A stretch of 39,138 nucleotides of DNA from Schleiferilactobacillus shenzhenensis LY-73. Lineage in GTDB: Bacteria; Bacillota; Bacilli; Lactobacillales; Lactobacillaceae. Under the pieces are notes generated by a model, which did not search any database, was not told the DNA's origin, and saw only the letters and a list, made by a program, of their open reading frames with translations. A program made the translations under genes and the position numbers. The first letter of the stretch is position 1, and each line of letters begins with the position of its first letter. The DNA is taken from NCBI RefSeq assembly GCF_000469325.1, contig NZ_KI271601.1, positions 11,829 to 50,966 on the forward strand, read 5' to 3'. Below, in pieces: positions 7,505 to 13,949 of this stretch.

Positions 7505-7666
7505 GGCGATTTGGGTCCTCCGCCCAGGGGGCCTGGAACGCCATGGGCACGACTTTGAACCAATGCAAAAAGCGCATTGTCTCAAAGCTCGGCCTTGTTG
7601 TAAGCGGCAAAGCCGCTAACAACAATTTCATGGCTGAGGCCCCCTGGGCTCCGGGCCCAAATCGCC
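7505..7666. ncRNA. Y-shaped structured element between nrdE and nrdF (RNA or MITE-like)
   Basis: A 162-bp element with perfect ends GGCGATTTGGG (7505-7515) and CCCAAATCGCC (7656-7666). Inside, GCCCAGGGGGCCT (7522-7534) pairs with 7637-7649 and GCCATG (7540-7545) with 7629-7634, making one long stem. That stem closes a three-way junction with two hairpins: CTTTGA/TCAAAG plus CAATGC/GCATTG (7553-7587), and a 14-bp stem of TTGTTGT and AGCGGC with an AAA loop (7595-7625). The pairing is far beyond chance. Its end sequence recurs at 57-69, which favours a dispersed element. It could be a structured RNA in the nrd transcript or a small non-autonomous mobile element; I know no named family for it. 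Confidence 0.6.
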
Positions 7667-7766
7667 TACATTCTCGCAACCACTCGCATCATTCCCCGAT
7701 GTACTTGCCCAAGCGGCACGTTCGCACTAAGTCGTCCCCCATCGTAGTTCGGTAAAGGAGTTAAAT

Positions 7767-8762
7767 ATGTCTGAAACAAGCACCCATTATTACAAAGCCA
7801 TCAACTGGAACGCCATCGAGGATCAGATCGATAAGTCGACCTGGGAGAAGCTGACGGAGCAGTTTTGGCTGGATACCCGGATCCCGTTGTCTAATGACCT
7901 GGATGATTGGCGCACATTGTCGCCCATGGAACACACATTGGTGGGTCACGTCTTTGGCGGGCTGACCTTGCTGGATACGCTGCAGTCCCAGGACGGGATC
8001 GACCAGCTGCGCAAGGATATTCGGACGCCCCAGGAACTGGCCGTGTTCAATAATATCCAGTTCATGGAATCGGTCCACGCCAAGAGTTATTCGTCCATTT
8101 TCAGCACGCTGAATACGGATGAAGAAATCGACGAGATTTTCACCTGGACGAACGGTAATCCTTACCTCCAGAAGAAGGCCCGGATCGTTAACGAGATCTA
8201 CCAAAATGGGACGCCGCTGGAGAAAAAGGTCGCCAGTGTCTTCCTGGAAACCTTCCTGTTCTACTCCGGTTTCTACACCCCGCTCTATTACCTGGGGAAC
8301 AATAAGCTGGCTAACGTGGCCGAGATCATCAAGCTGATCATCCGCGACGAGTCGGTCCATGGCACTTACATCGGCTACAAGTTCCAGCTGGGCTTCAACG
8401 AGCTGAGCGACGACGAGCAGAGCCGCTTCAAGGATTGGATGTACGACTTGCTCTACGACTTGTACAACAACGAGGAACAGTACACTGAGATGCTGTACGG
8501 CGACATTGGCTGGGTAGACGACGTGGAGACCTTCCTGCGTTACAACGCCAACAAGGCGCTGATGAACCTAGGCCAGGACCCGCTCTTCCCCGACACCGCT
8601 GATGACGTGAACCCCATCGTCATGAACGGCATCTCCAACGGGACCGCCAACCACGACTTCTTCTCGCAAGTCGGCAACGGCTACCTGCTGGGCCACGTGG
8701 AAGCAATGAACGACTCCGATTACGATATTGGCCGCCCGAAGAAGGACGACAAGAAGAAGTAA
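7767..8762 (+). CDS. nrdF: Class Ib ribonucleotide reductase, beta subunit
   Basis: A 331-residue radical-generating subunit of class Ib ribonucleotide reductase; it houses a dinuclear Mn or Fe centre and a tyrosyl radical that is passed to NrdE. Metal ligands visible in order are Asp70, Glu101 and His104 (MESVHAKSY), Glu161 (LETFLF), Glu195 and His198 (RDESVHG); the radical tyrosine is Tyr108. AAAGGAG stands 6 nt before the ATG. The gene is complete and ends at its own terminator. A diverged copy of its last 30 codons plus the following bases occurs at 11623-11722, beyond the ATPase island, so this 3' end has been duplicated or replaced. Confidence 0.97.
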   Translation: MSETSTHYYKAINWNAIEDQIDKSTWEKLTEQFWLDTRIPLSNDLDDWRTLSPMEHTLVGHVFGGLTLLDTLQSQDGIDQLRKDIRTPQELAVFNNIQFMESVHAKSYSSIFSTLNTDEEIDEIFTWTNGNPYLQKKARIVNEIYQNGTPLEKKVASVFLETFLFYSGFYTPLYYLGNNKLANVAEIIKLIIRDESVHGTYIGYKFQLGFNELSDDEQSRFKDWMYDLLYDLYNNEEQYTEMLYGDIGWVDDVETFLRYNANKALMNLGQDPLFPDTADDVNPIVMNGISNGTANHDFFSQVGNGYLLGHVEAMNDSDYDIGRPKKDDKKK

Positions 8763-8784
8763 GATTCAGTGAGAAACGGAAAAA

Positions 8785-8817
8785 GGTCCCGACCGTCAAG
8801 TAGTCAGGGCCTTTTTT
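8785..8817 (+). terminator. Rho-independent terminator of nrdF
   Basis: GGTCCCGAC (8785-8793) pairs with GTCAGGGCC (8803-8811) using two G-T pairs, followed by T6 (8812-8817). Confidence 0.8.
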
Positions 8818-8844
8818 AGTGGCATAAATTAGTACCCCAAAAGC

Positions 8845-8934
8845 GAAACACGCTTCCTTAACAGTAAAAAACAGGATTTGTATGAACTACACTTCCTAAA
8901 ATCCAGAAATTTCCAAATTAGTGAAGTATGCTTC
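8845..8934. repeat. Array A: three 12-bp boxes at 39-bp spacing
   Basis: Three variants of GAAGTATACTTC begin exactly 39 bp apart: GAAACACGCTTC (8845), GAACTACACTTC (8884) and GAAGTATGCTTC (8923), with 27-bp A/T-rich spacers. Two of the spacers begin CTTAA or CTAAA, like a spacer of array C. The array lies between the nrdF terminator and the 3' end of the ATPase gene. The left box is the most degenerate. Confidence 0.75.
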
Positions 8935-8946
8935 ATTTTTTAGGGC

Positions 8947-10164
8947 CTATTCTGACAGTTGCTCACGGGCAGGCCCAAGAAGCCAATCGACAACATTAAT
9001 GATGGGGATGCCTGCAATTTCTGAAAACTCGTAATGCTGCTGAGTGACCACGATCTTCTGGTAGTTGTCCGGAACTTGGAGAAGATTATCGGTTTCGTGG
9101 GTATTCTCCGGCAACGCATACGTTACCTGGACATAGATGACGCCATCGCGATGCCGGGCGACAAAGTCAATCTCAACCTCATCGAGGCGGCCCACGTCCA
9201 CGCTATACCCGCGGCGTAAGAGTTCCAGATAGACAATATTTTCCAACTGGTTACTCCGATTTCCTGGCCGCCGATCGATAGCCACGCTGCGTAACCCATT
9301 ATCCACAATAAAATATTTGCCATTGCTTTTGAGGTAGTTTTTGCCCCGTAAGTCATACTGCCGGACACGGTAAAAAAGAAACGCGTCTTCGAGCAAACCA
9401 AGGTACCGATTAATGGTATGGGCATTGGTCTGCACGTGTTCATTTTGCAGTGTACCGACAATTTTTGTGGCACTGATAAGTTTGCCAACATTGTCTGCAA
9501 GATAGGCCGTTAGTGACTGCAACACTGTCAAGTCCCGAATCTCACCCCGAGAAGCCACGTCCTTCAACAAAATCGTGTTGTAAATGCCCGCCAGCAAATT
9601 GTCCTTCAAATCTGTATTGTCAGCTGTGACAACGGCTGGAAAGCCGCCATATTCTTCATATTCACGGAACGCAGCAGGCAGGCGCCGCTCGTCGTCCGCC
9701 GGGATGTCTTGTCCGGTTAAAAACTCAGCAAACGACAGCGGGTAAATCGGTATCTGAATATAGCGGCCGGAAAGCAATGTCGCCAGCTCACCCGACAGCA
9801 TCATGGCATTTGATCCGGTAATGACGATATCGACTTGAAAACTAACGCGCACACCATTGATTACCCGCTGCCACCCCGGGACATATTGAATCTCGTCCAC
9901 CAGTAAGTACTGCTGCCGGCCCTTAGTCAGGCGTTCTCCCAATAGTTGGTGCAACTGGTCTTCCGTGCGAATCGAAGCAAGTTCAAACGCTTCGAAATTT
10001 AAGTAGATGATGTTGTCGGCCGCAATGCCCTGGCCAAGCAAGTAGTCGCGATACTGCATCATCAGGACGGACTTCCCGCATCGGCGAACGCCCGTAATCA
10101 CTTTAATAATGTCGTTGTCCATGGATTGAATCAGTTGATTTAGATAATGGGGCCGATTAATCAC
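8947..10164 (-). CDS. AAA ATPase with C-terminal DUF4143 domain
   Basis: A 405-residue protein of the ATP-binding/DUF4143 family (COG1373 type). Walker A is GVRRCGKS (residues 25-32), Walker B is YLLVDEIQY, and a sensor-like motif ITGSNAMML follows. The C-terminal part has the restriction-endonuclease-like pattern ENIVYLELLRRGY, EIDFVARHRDG, YVQV. The cellular role of this family is not established. I start it at GTG 10164 because GGAGG stands 8 nt upstream; an ATG five codons earlier overlaps that site. Box arrays with the motif GAAGTATAMTTC lie just upstream (10183-10233) and just downstream (8845-8934). The gene is less GC-rich than the nrd genes and forms the core of an island at the nrdF 3' end, so horizontal acquisition is likely. 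Confidence 0.88.
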   Translation of the reverse strand: MINRPHYLNQLIQSMDNDIIKVITGVRRCGKSVLMMQYRDYLLGQGIAADNIIYLNFEAFELASIRTEDQLHQLLGERLTKGRQQYLLVDEIQYVPGWQRVINGVRVSFQVDIVITGSNAMMLSGELATLLSGRYIQIPIYPLSFAEFLTGQDIPADDERRLPAAFREYEEYGGFPAVVTADNTDLKDNLLAGIYNTILLKDVASRGEIRDLTVLQSLTAYLADNVGKLISATKIVGTLQNEHVQTNAHTINRYLGLLEDAFLFYRVRQYDLRGKNYLKSNGKYFIVDNGLRSVAIDRRPGNRSNQLENIVYLELLRRGYSVDVGRLDEVEIDFVARHRDGVIYVQVTYALPENTHETDNLLQVPDNYQKIVVTQQHYEFSEIAGIPIINVVDWLLGPAREQLSE

Positions 10165-10182
10165 TGGGACCACCTCCATAAT

Positions 10183-10233
10183 GAATTATACTTCAGAAAT
10201 CTCAATTTTTAAACAAATTGTGAAGTATAATTC
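10183..10233. repeat. Array B: paired 12-bp boxes over the ATPase promoter
   Basis: GAATTATACTTC (10183-10194) and GAAGTATAATTC (10222-10233) are exact inverted copies of each other, 39 bp apart start to start; an inner inverted repeat CAATTT/AAATTG lies between them. On the minus strand the proximal box contains a perfect TATAAT (10190-10185) 21 nt before the ATPase start, so a protein bound here would cover the -10. The distal box is about 39 bp upstream. This suggests repression or autoregulation of the ATPase gene. Confidence 0.7.
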
Positions 10234-10414
10234 CTTAAATAAAAAATCCCCGAGTTTTGATCAACAAGCATAAATTTTGTGTGTATTTGTCGAACAATTT
10301 GTGAACGGGAGGTGAATAAATAACGGGTTTGCCACCCGACTTTTTACTTGTTTTCTGTCATATCAGTTTTTTGGAGGCGAATTAAGTAACGCCTTAGTAT
10401 ATATTTTGGGTAGC

Positions 10415-10443
10415 TTGAAAAATGTTGTTTACCCTGTTATCCT
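10415..10443 (+). promoter_or_regulatory. Promoter of the secreted-protein (pseudo)gene
   Basis: TTGAAA (10415-10420), 17 bases, TATCCT (10438-10443), 37 nt before the ATG at 10481. The ~300 bases between the ATPase start and this ATG hold array B, this promoter and no convincing ORF. Confidence 0.55.
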
Positions 10444-10480
10444 TACTTTGTTCTAAAAACATTGATAAGGAGACGATAGC

Positions 10481-11089
10481 ATGAAGTTATCAAAAACGTT
10501 GGCTGTATCCCTTTTCTCTGCTTTTCTTCTTGGAGGTAGCGTTGGTCTCACAGCATTTTCGAATGTAGCAACTGCATCACAGTGATTACGACTCCCAGTG
10601 CCCCCGAAAATAGCGGCATTGATCCCAACAATCCCGTATTGGACCCTGCCGAAGAAACGCATTACATTTCTAACGAAGCATTTCTCAGTGCACTTAAGCA
10701 GATTGACCCAACAGCATACGCTAAGCTTTCTTCATCCGACAAGCAGTCACTGCTCCAGCAGGACATGTTGCGGCAAGGAAGCACGTACCTCAAAGTAACC
10801 CACTCTTATGTACGTTTATATTTGAATTCGGCTATTGTTAAAGTGATTCATCTGCTTGGTACCGGATTCATTGCATATAAACTTGGGAGCGTTCTAGTGA
10901 GTGCTGCAAGTGCTGTGGGGGTTAACCTTGTCGACTGAAACCACCAGTGGATTCACGGCAATGGCTGGAGAGCTTTGGGGACAGATTTCAGCTTCTCGAG
11001 GTATTTGGATTCAGTGTACTGGTCATGTAGTGCACGGGAAAAAGGGTGTTACGGTATACTACCCTTCGTACAGTTTTGGGTATCAGTAA
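10481..11089 (+). pseudogene. Frameshifted gene for a small secreted protein
   Basis: An ATG at 10481 with AAGGAG 9 nt upstream opens a clear signal peptide (MKLSKTLAVSLFSAFLLGGS..., with a likely cleavage site near VATAS) that hits TGA after 34 codons. The mature part continues in another frame from about 10582 to 10938 (ITTPSAPENSG... to ...SAVGVNLV). A third stretch, back in the first frame, runs to 11089 and ends RGIWIQCTGHVVHGKKGVTVYY...FGYQ. Joined, they give an exported protein of about 200 residues with a hydrophobic amphipathic segment (SYVRLYLNSAIVKVIHLLGTG). Two compensating frameshifts make it a likely pseudogene, unless they are sequencing errors. A bacteriocin-like or surface peptide is possible, but I recognise no family. 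It has its own promoter. Confidence 0.6.
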
Positions 11090-11152
11090 AAGAAACTCAC
11101 TTGTCAGGATTGCCGGATTAAAACCCGTAAATAACAGAAAGAACGTGAACCT

Positions 11153-11599
11153 ATGCCGTCCTTATCTAAGACTTCCTCTTCTGTATTTAAGAACATGCCT
11201 TTGCTGCCCACGGTCGGATATTTCGTTCTTGCATCGGGTGCTGCCTTCCAAATTATGCACCCCCTTCATTTCTTTGGAGGAATCATTGCTGGATTGGTTG
11301 CACTCGTGGTGATTTGCACCGTATATCTAGAACTGGATTATGTTTGGTCCGCCAGCCATAATCAGGAACCATTTACCCGTCTTTGGACCCGCTCACCGCA
11401 TAGTGCTTCATCATCGGAAGTGTCGCCACTCAACCGGCATGCAACAGTATACAGTGCCCTATTAGGAAGCGGCATTGGGATATTTGTTGCACCTCTCTGG
11501 CAAGCCTTGGGACACTGGCCACTCATCTTGTACGGTATTGTGGCTAGTATACTAACCTCAACGGCGATTATTCTGGGCATAGCCAAGCACAGTCGCTGA
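11153..11599 (+). CDS. Small four-TM membrane protein, unknown function
   Basis: A 148-residue protein with about four hydrophobic segments (residues ~18-37, 40-62, 97-117 and 120-142) and a hydrophilic loop rich in Ser between the second and third. The ATG at 11153 has only a weak upstream AGAAAG. It lies 63 bp after the broken secreted-protein gene on the same strand. Such a pair (small exported protein plus multi-TM partner) is the layout of many bacteriocin/immunity pairs, but nothing in the sequence proves that role. No family is recognised. It is less GC-rich than the core genes, like the rest of the island. Confidence 0.6.
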   Translation: MPSLSKTSSSVFKNMPLLPTVGYFVLASGAAFQIMHPLHFFGGIIAGLVALVVICTVYLELDYVWSASHNQEPFTRLWTRSPHSASSSEVSPLNRHATVYSALLGSGIGIFVAPLWQALGHWPLILYGIVASILTSTAIILGIAKHSR

Positions 11600-11622
11600 A
11601 CAACGCACGTGGCACTCCAAAA

Positions 11623-11712
11623 GTCGGCAACGGTTGCCTGCTGGGCCATGTGGAAGCGATGAATGATTCAGATTATGAAATTTGGCGCTCCAAGAAGGAC
11701 CACCAGAAGTAA
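11623..11712 (+). pseudogene. Diverged remnant of the nrdF 3' end
   Basis: Thirty in-frame codons ending in TAA encode VGNGCLLGHVEAMNDSDYEI and nine more residues, aligning with the last 30 residues of NrdF. The match continues past the stop (TAAGATTCAGT in both) into a terminator. There is no upstream nrdF sequence. Across the aligned part most base changes are at third codon positions and silent. So this piece diverged while it was part of a working gene and was cut off later; it is not a decayed recent copy. It marks the right edge of the island that starts after nrdF. Confidence 0.88.
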
Positions 11713-11730
11713 GATTCAGTACGCAATAGG

Positions 11731-11769
11731 AAAAGCCCCGACCGCAGTTGCCATGTGGTCGGGGCTTTT
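11731..11769. terminator. Perfect bidirectional terminator after the nrdF remnant
   Basis: AAAAGCCCCGACC (11731-11743) pairs perfectly with GGTCGGGGCTTTT (11757-11769) over a 13-nt loop. It corresponds in position to the nrdF terminator at 8785-8817 and probably also ends transcription coming from the minus-strand dehydrogenase. Confidence 0.85.
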
Positions 11770-11804
11770 CGTTCAGCGTGGCTTGACGCGTGAAATGAAG
11801 AAAT

Positions 11805-11855
11805 GAAGTATACTTCCTTAAAGCCGGAAAATTAGCGTTTTCTGAAGTATAATTC
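11805..11855. repeat. Array C: 12-bp boxes after the nrdF remnant
   Basis: GAAGTATACTTC (11805-11816, a perfect palindrome) and GAAGTATAATTC (11844-11855) start 39 bp apart. Three bases after the second box, AAAATCCAGAA (11858-11868) repeats 8898-8908, which also begins three bases after a box. So a further unit in the same phase once followed. The relation nrdF end, terminator, box array is the same on both sides of the island. Confidence 0.75.
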
Positions 11856-11934
11856 ACAAAATCCAGAAGGGGATGCGTCAATAGCGCATGCCTCGGATAT
11901 GATGAGTAGTCCGTGAGTGATGGCGATTCCTCGC

Positions 11935-12906
11935 TTAGTCCTGATGGGTTTGATCTTTTTCGTCCTGCTTGTCCTCCGCCAGCATCCGCAACAGTGCTTT
12001 ATCCCGCTGCTGCACGATCTTCCGGGCCTTTTCCGGGGTCCAGTCGAAGAAGCCTTTGCCGGTCTTCAAGCCCAGCTCGCCTTTCTTCACCTTGTCAGCC
12101 AACAGCGGGTTGACAGTAGTGGTGTTATCCAGCAGCGGCAGCAGGTACTGGCTGACACCGGCGAAGATGTCCAAGCCGCCCAAGTCGGCACTAACGGTCG
12201 GGCCCATGACGGCCCAGCGGCGGCCCAAGCTGTACTTCATGATCTCGTCGGTGGCTTCGGGGGTGGCGATACCCTCATCCACGATGTGCATCAGCTCCCG
12301 GCCGACCGCCATCTGGATACGGTTGCCGACGAAGCCCGGGGCTTCTTTCTTCAACGGCACCGCGTGCTTGCCGATGTGGTTCATCAGATCCACGGTGAGG
12401 GTGACGGTCTCCGGGGCGGTCTTGGCGCCGGGCACGACTTCGACCAAGGGCATAAGGTGGGCGGGATTGAAGAAATGCGCCACCACGAAGCGCTCCGGGT
12501 GTTTCAACGACGCTGCAATTTGTGTCGGGCTGAGACCCGAGGTGTTGGTCGCCAGGATGGCAGTCTCCGGGGCGATGGCTTCGACTTGGGCCCAGACCTT
12601 TTGCTTCAACCCCAAGTTCTCCGGCACGTTCTCAATGACGAAATCGGCGTGACTGAAGGCCAATTCTTGATCCTGAGTCGGGGTGATCCGGGCCATGATG
12701 GCGGGTACGTCGCTCTCTTCCACCACGCCGACACTGACAAAGGTCGCCAGGTCGTCCTGAATACTGGCCATGCCCTGCTTGAGGGCGTCTTCACTGGTAT
12801 CGACTAAGTAGACCGGATAGCCGGCCCAGGCAAACTGCAAGGCCGTCGCGCGGCCCATTGTGCCGGCACCCAGGTTGCCAATGGTGTGAATATCGGATAA
12901 TTGCAT
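11935..12906 (-). CDS. 3-hydroxyacyl-CoA dehydrogenase family protein
   Basis: A 323-residue NAD-dependent dehydrogenase: Rossmann nucleotide-binding motif GNLGAGTMG near residue 12, the catalytic-histidine region HFFNPAHLMPLVEVVPG near 140, and the C-terminal dimerisation domain with the family motif LKTGKGFFDWTPE. The family oxidises 3-hydroxyacyl-CoA or related 3-hydroxy acids (3-hydroxybutyryl-CoA, carnitine). The true substrate here is unknown, and lactobacilli usually lack full beta-oxidation. A charged Gln/Asp/Lys-rich tail follows the domain. The ATG at 12906 has AGGAGG 9 nt upstream; the frame continues upstream without a ribosome binding site. Monocistronic, with a promoter at 12952-12980. 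Confidence 0.9.
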   Translation of the reverse strand: MQLSDIHTIGNLGAGTMGRATALQFAWAGYPVYLVDTSEDALKQGMASIQDDLATFVSVGVVEESDVPAIMARITPTQDQELAFSHADFVIENVPENLGLKQKVWAQVEAIAPETAILATNTSGLSPTQIAASLKHPERFVVAHFFNPAHLMPLVEVVPGAKTAPETVTLTVDLMNHIGKHAVPLKKEAPGFVGNRIQMAVGRELMHIVDEGIATPEATDEIMKYSLGRRWAVMGPTVSADLGGLDIFAGVSQYLLPLLDNTTTVNPLLADKVKKGELGLKTGKGFFDWTPEKARKIVQQRDKALLRMLAEDKQDEKDQTHQD

Positions 12907-12951
12907 CGATGGATTCCTCCTAATTATTGTGACTTTTTGAACATCATCCAT

Positions 12952-12980
12952 AGTGTAGGCGCAGATTTATTTTCTGTCAC
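12952..12980 (-). promoter_or_regulatory. Promoter of the dehydrogenase gene
   Basis: On the minus strand GTGACA (12980-12975), 17 bases, TACACT (12957-12952), 45 nt upstream of the ATG. Confidence 0.5.
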
Positions 12981-13006
12981 TGAAAACGACTCGGTACAAA
13001 CAAAAT

Positions 13007-13036
13007 GGCACCGGTGAGCTCTTGCCCGCCGGTGCC
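13007..13036 (-). terminator. Terminator of the GNAT/TauE operon
   Basis: GGCACCGG (13007-13014) pairs perfectly with CCGGTGCC (13029-13036); on the minus strand ATTTTGTTTG follows. It lies 15 bp after the stop of the acetyltransferase gene. Confidence 0.75.
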
Positions 13037-13051
13037 GTTTCTGATCTGTTC

Positions 13052-13594
13052 TTAAAAGTCCCAGTAAAAATAAATGTCCTGTTTATCTTCCTGCACCGTG
13101 TGGGCATAGCCCCGGGTGTTCAAGCCGCCAATTTGAAAGCCGGCGCCCAAGTAAAAGCGGCAGGCGATGACGTTGTTGTCTTGGCCAATCGTGTAGATGC
13201 CCTGGTAGCCGCGGCGCTGGGCTTCGGCCCGGGCACCTTGAATCAGGCGGCGGCCAATACCGCGGCCGCGGTAAGCTGCATTAACCTTGAGATCGTCCAA
13301 GTACAGATATTTGAACATGGCGTCTTCGTATGTGGCCAAACCCACCGGCTGGGTCCCGGCGAAGGCCCCCAAGGCGAACCCGTGCTGGGCGATATCCGTG
13401 TATTGGTAGTGCTCATCGGGAAACGTCTGCTCACTGGGCTTGGCCGCGGGGACCACCTCCTGGTGCCAGCCGGCCGCGTCCCGGGTGACGACCATGCGGC
13501 CAACGAGGCCGAACGGTTCGTTGGGCAGCTGCAAGGCCGCCGTATCGGCCGCGGTGAGCTGACGAATGACAATTGCTTCTTTATTTTCCGGCAT
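13052..13594 (-). CDS. GNAT acetyltransferase, SatA/streptothricin-acetyltransferase-like
   Basis: A 180-residue GNAT-fold N-acetyltransferase. The acetyl-CoA-binding motif is YRGRGIGRRLI (residues ~107-117), preceded by a beta-strand LDDLKVN. The C-terminal half (GQDNNVIACRFYLGAGFQIGG and a final YFYW) follows the pattern of SatA/YyaR streptothricin acetyltransferases; other small-molecule or protein substrates are possible. I start at the ATG at 13594, which lies inside the last codons of the DUF1634 gene (14-bp overlap). There is no clear ribosome binding site, so translation is probably coupled. It is the last gene of the operon running from the H1-tail protein through TauE/SafE and DUF1634, which may only mean co-transcription. 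Confidence 0.85.
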   Translation of the reverse strand: MPENKEAIVIRQLTAADTAALQLPNEPFGLVGRMVVTRDAAGWHQEVVPAAKPSEQTFPDEHYQYTDIAQHGFALGAFAGTQPVGLATYEDAMFKYLYLDDLKVNAAYRGRGIGRRLIQGARAEAQRRGYQGIYTIGQDNNVIACRFYLGAGFQIGGLNTRGYAHTVQEDKQDIYFYWDF

Positions 13595-13949
13595 AACCAA
13601 TCACCATCGCAATCACGAGAATAATGAGGACGATCGTCGTAATCACCACATACATGGTGTCGTGCTCCACGGCGAAGGCATAAATCGAGACCACCACCCT
13701 CAGCACGGGGGTGAGAATGAGGAGAAAGAGACCGAGCATGATCACGGCGAAGGGCTTAAACGCCGCCACGCCGGCAAACATCGCCCGAAAGCCGAGGGGT
13801 ACGGCGTTGCCGGGATAGCCGCTGCCGCCTTGGATAAACAACATCAGCAGTCCCAGACTGATGACGATGGCCGACACGACCACCCCGATTCGCAGGATCT
13901 GGCCAATCAGCCGTTCCACTTCATTCATTTCTTTTTGCCGAGCGGCCAT
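13581..13949 (-). CDS. DUF1634 membrane protein
   Basis: A 122-residue protein with three hydrophobic segments (residues ~20-40, 53-82 and 98-119), matching the DUF1634 family, small membrane proteins regularly encoded next to TauE/SafE transporters. Its function is unknown; the constant neighbourhood suggests a partner of the transporter. The ATG overlaps the TauE/SafE stop codon by one base (TGATG), and the 3' end overlaps the acetyltransferase, so all three are translationally coupled. Confidence 0.88.
   Translation of the reverse strand: MAARQKEMNEVERLIGQILRIGVVVSAIVISLGLLMLFIQGGSGYPGNAVPLGFRAMFAGVAAFKPFAVIMLGLFLLILTPVLRVVVSIYAFAVEHDTMYVVITTIVLIILVIAMVIGYAGK

Noticed and set aside
7360-7766. 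The nrdE-nrdF gap as a group I intron
   Set aside because: It lies between complete genes rather than inside one, and I see no conserved intron core or homing endonuclease.
8845-8934. The 39-bp periodic array as a CRISPR
   Set aside because: The repeat is only 12 bp and palindromic, the spacers resemble each other, there are two or three units per site, and no cas gene is present.
10321-10345. CGGGT/ACCCG hairpin with a T run before the secreted-protein gene
   Set aside because: The stem is only 5 bp and no gene lies upstream on that strand for it to terminate; chance is likely.
11935-12906. Evidence for fatty-acid beta-oxidation
   Set aside because: Only the dehydrogenase is present; no thiolase, hydratase or acyl-CoA dehydrogenase genes accompany it.
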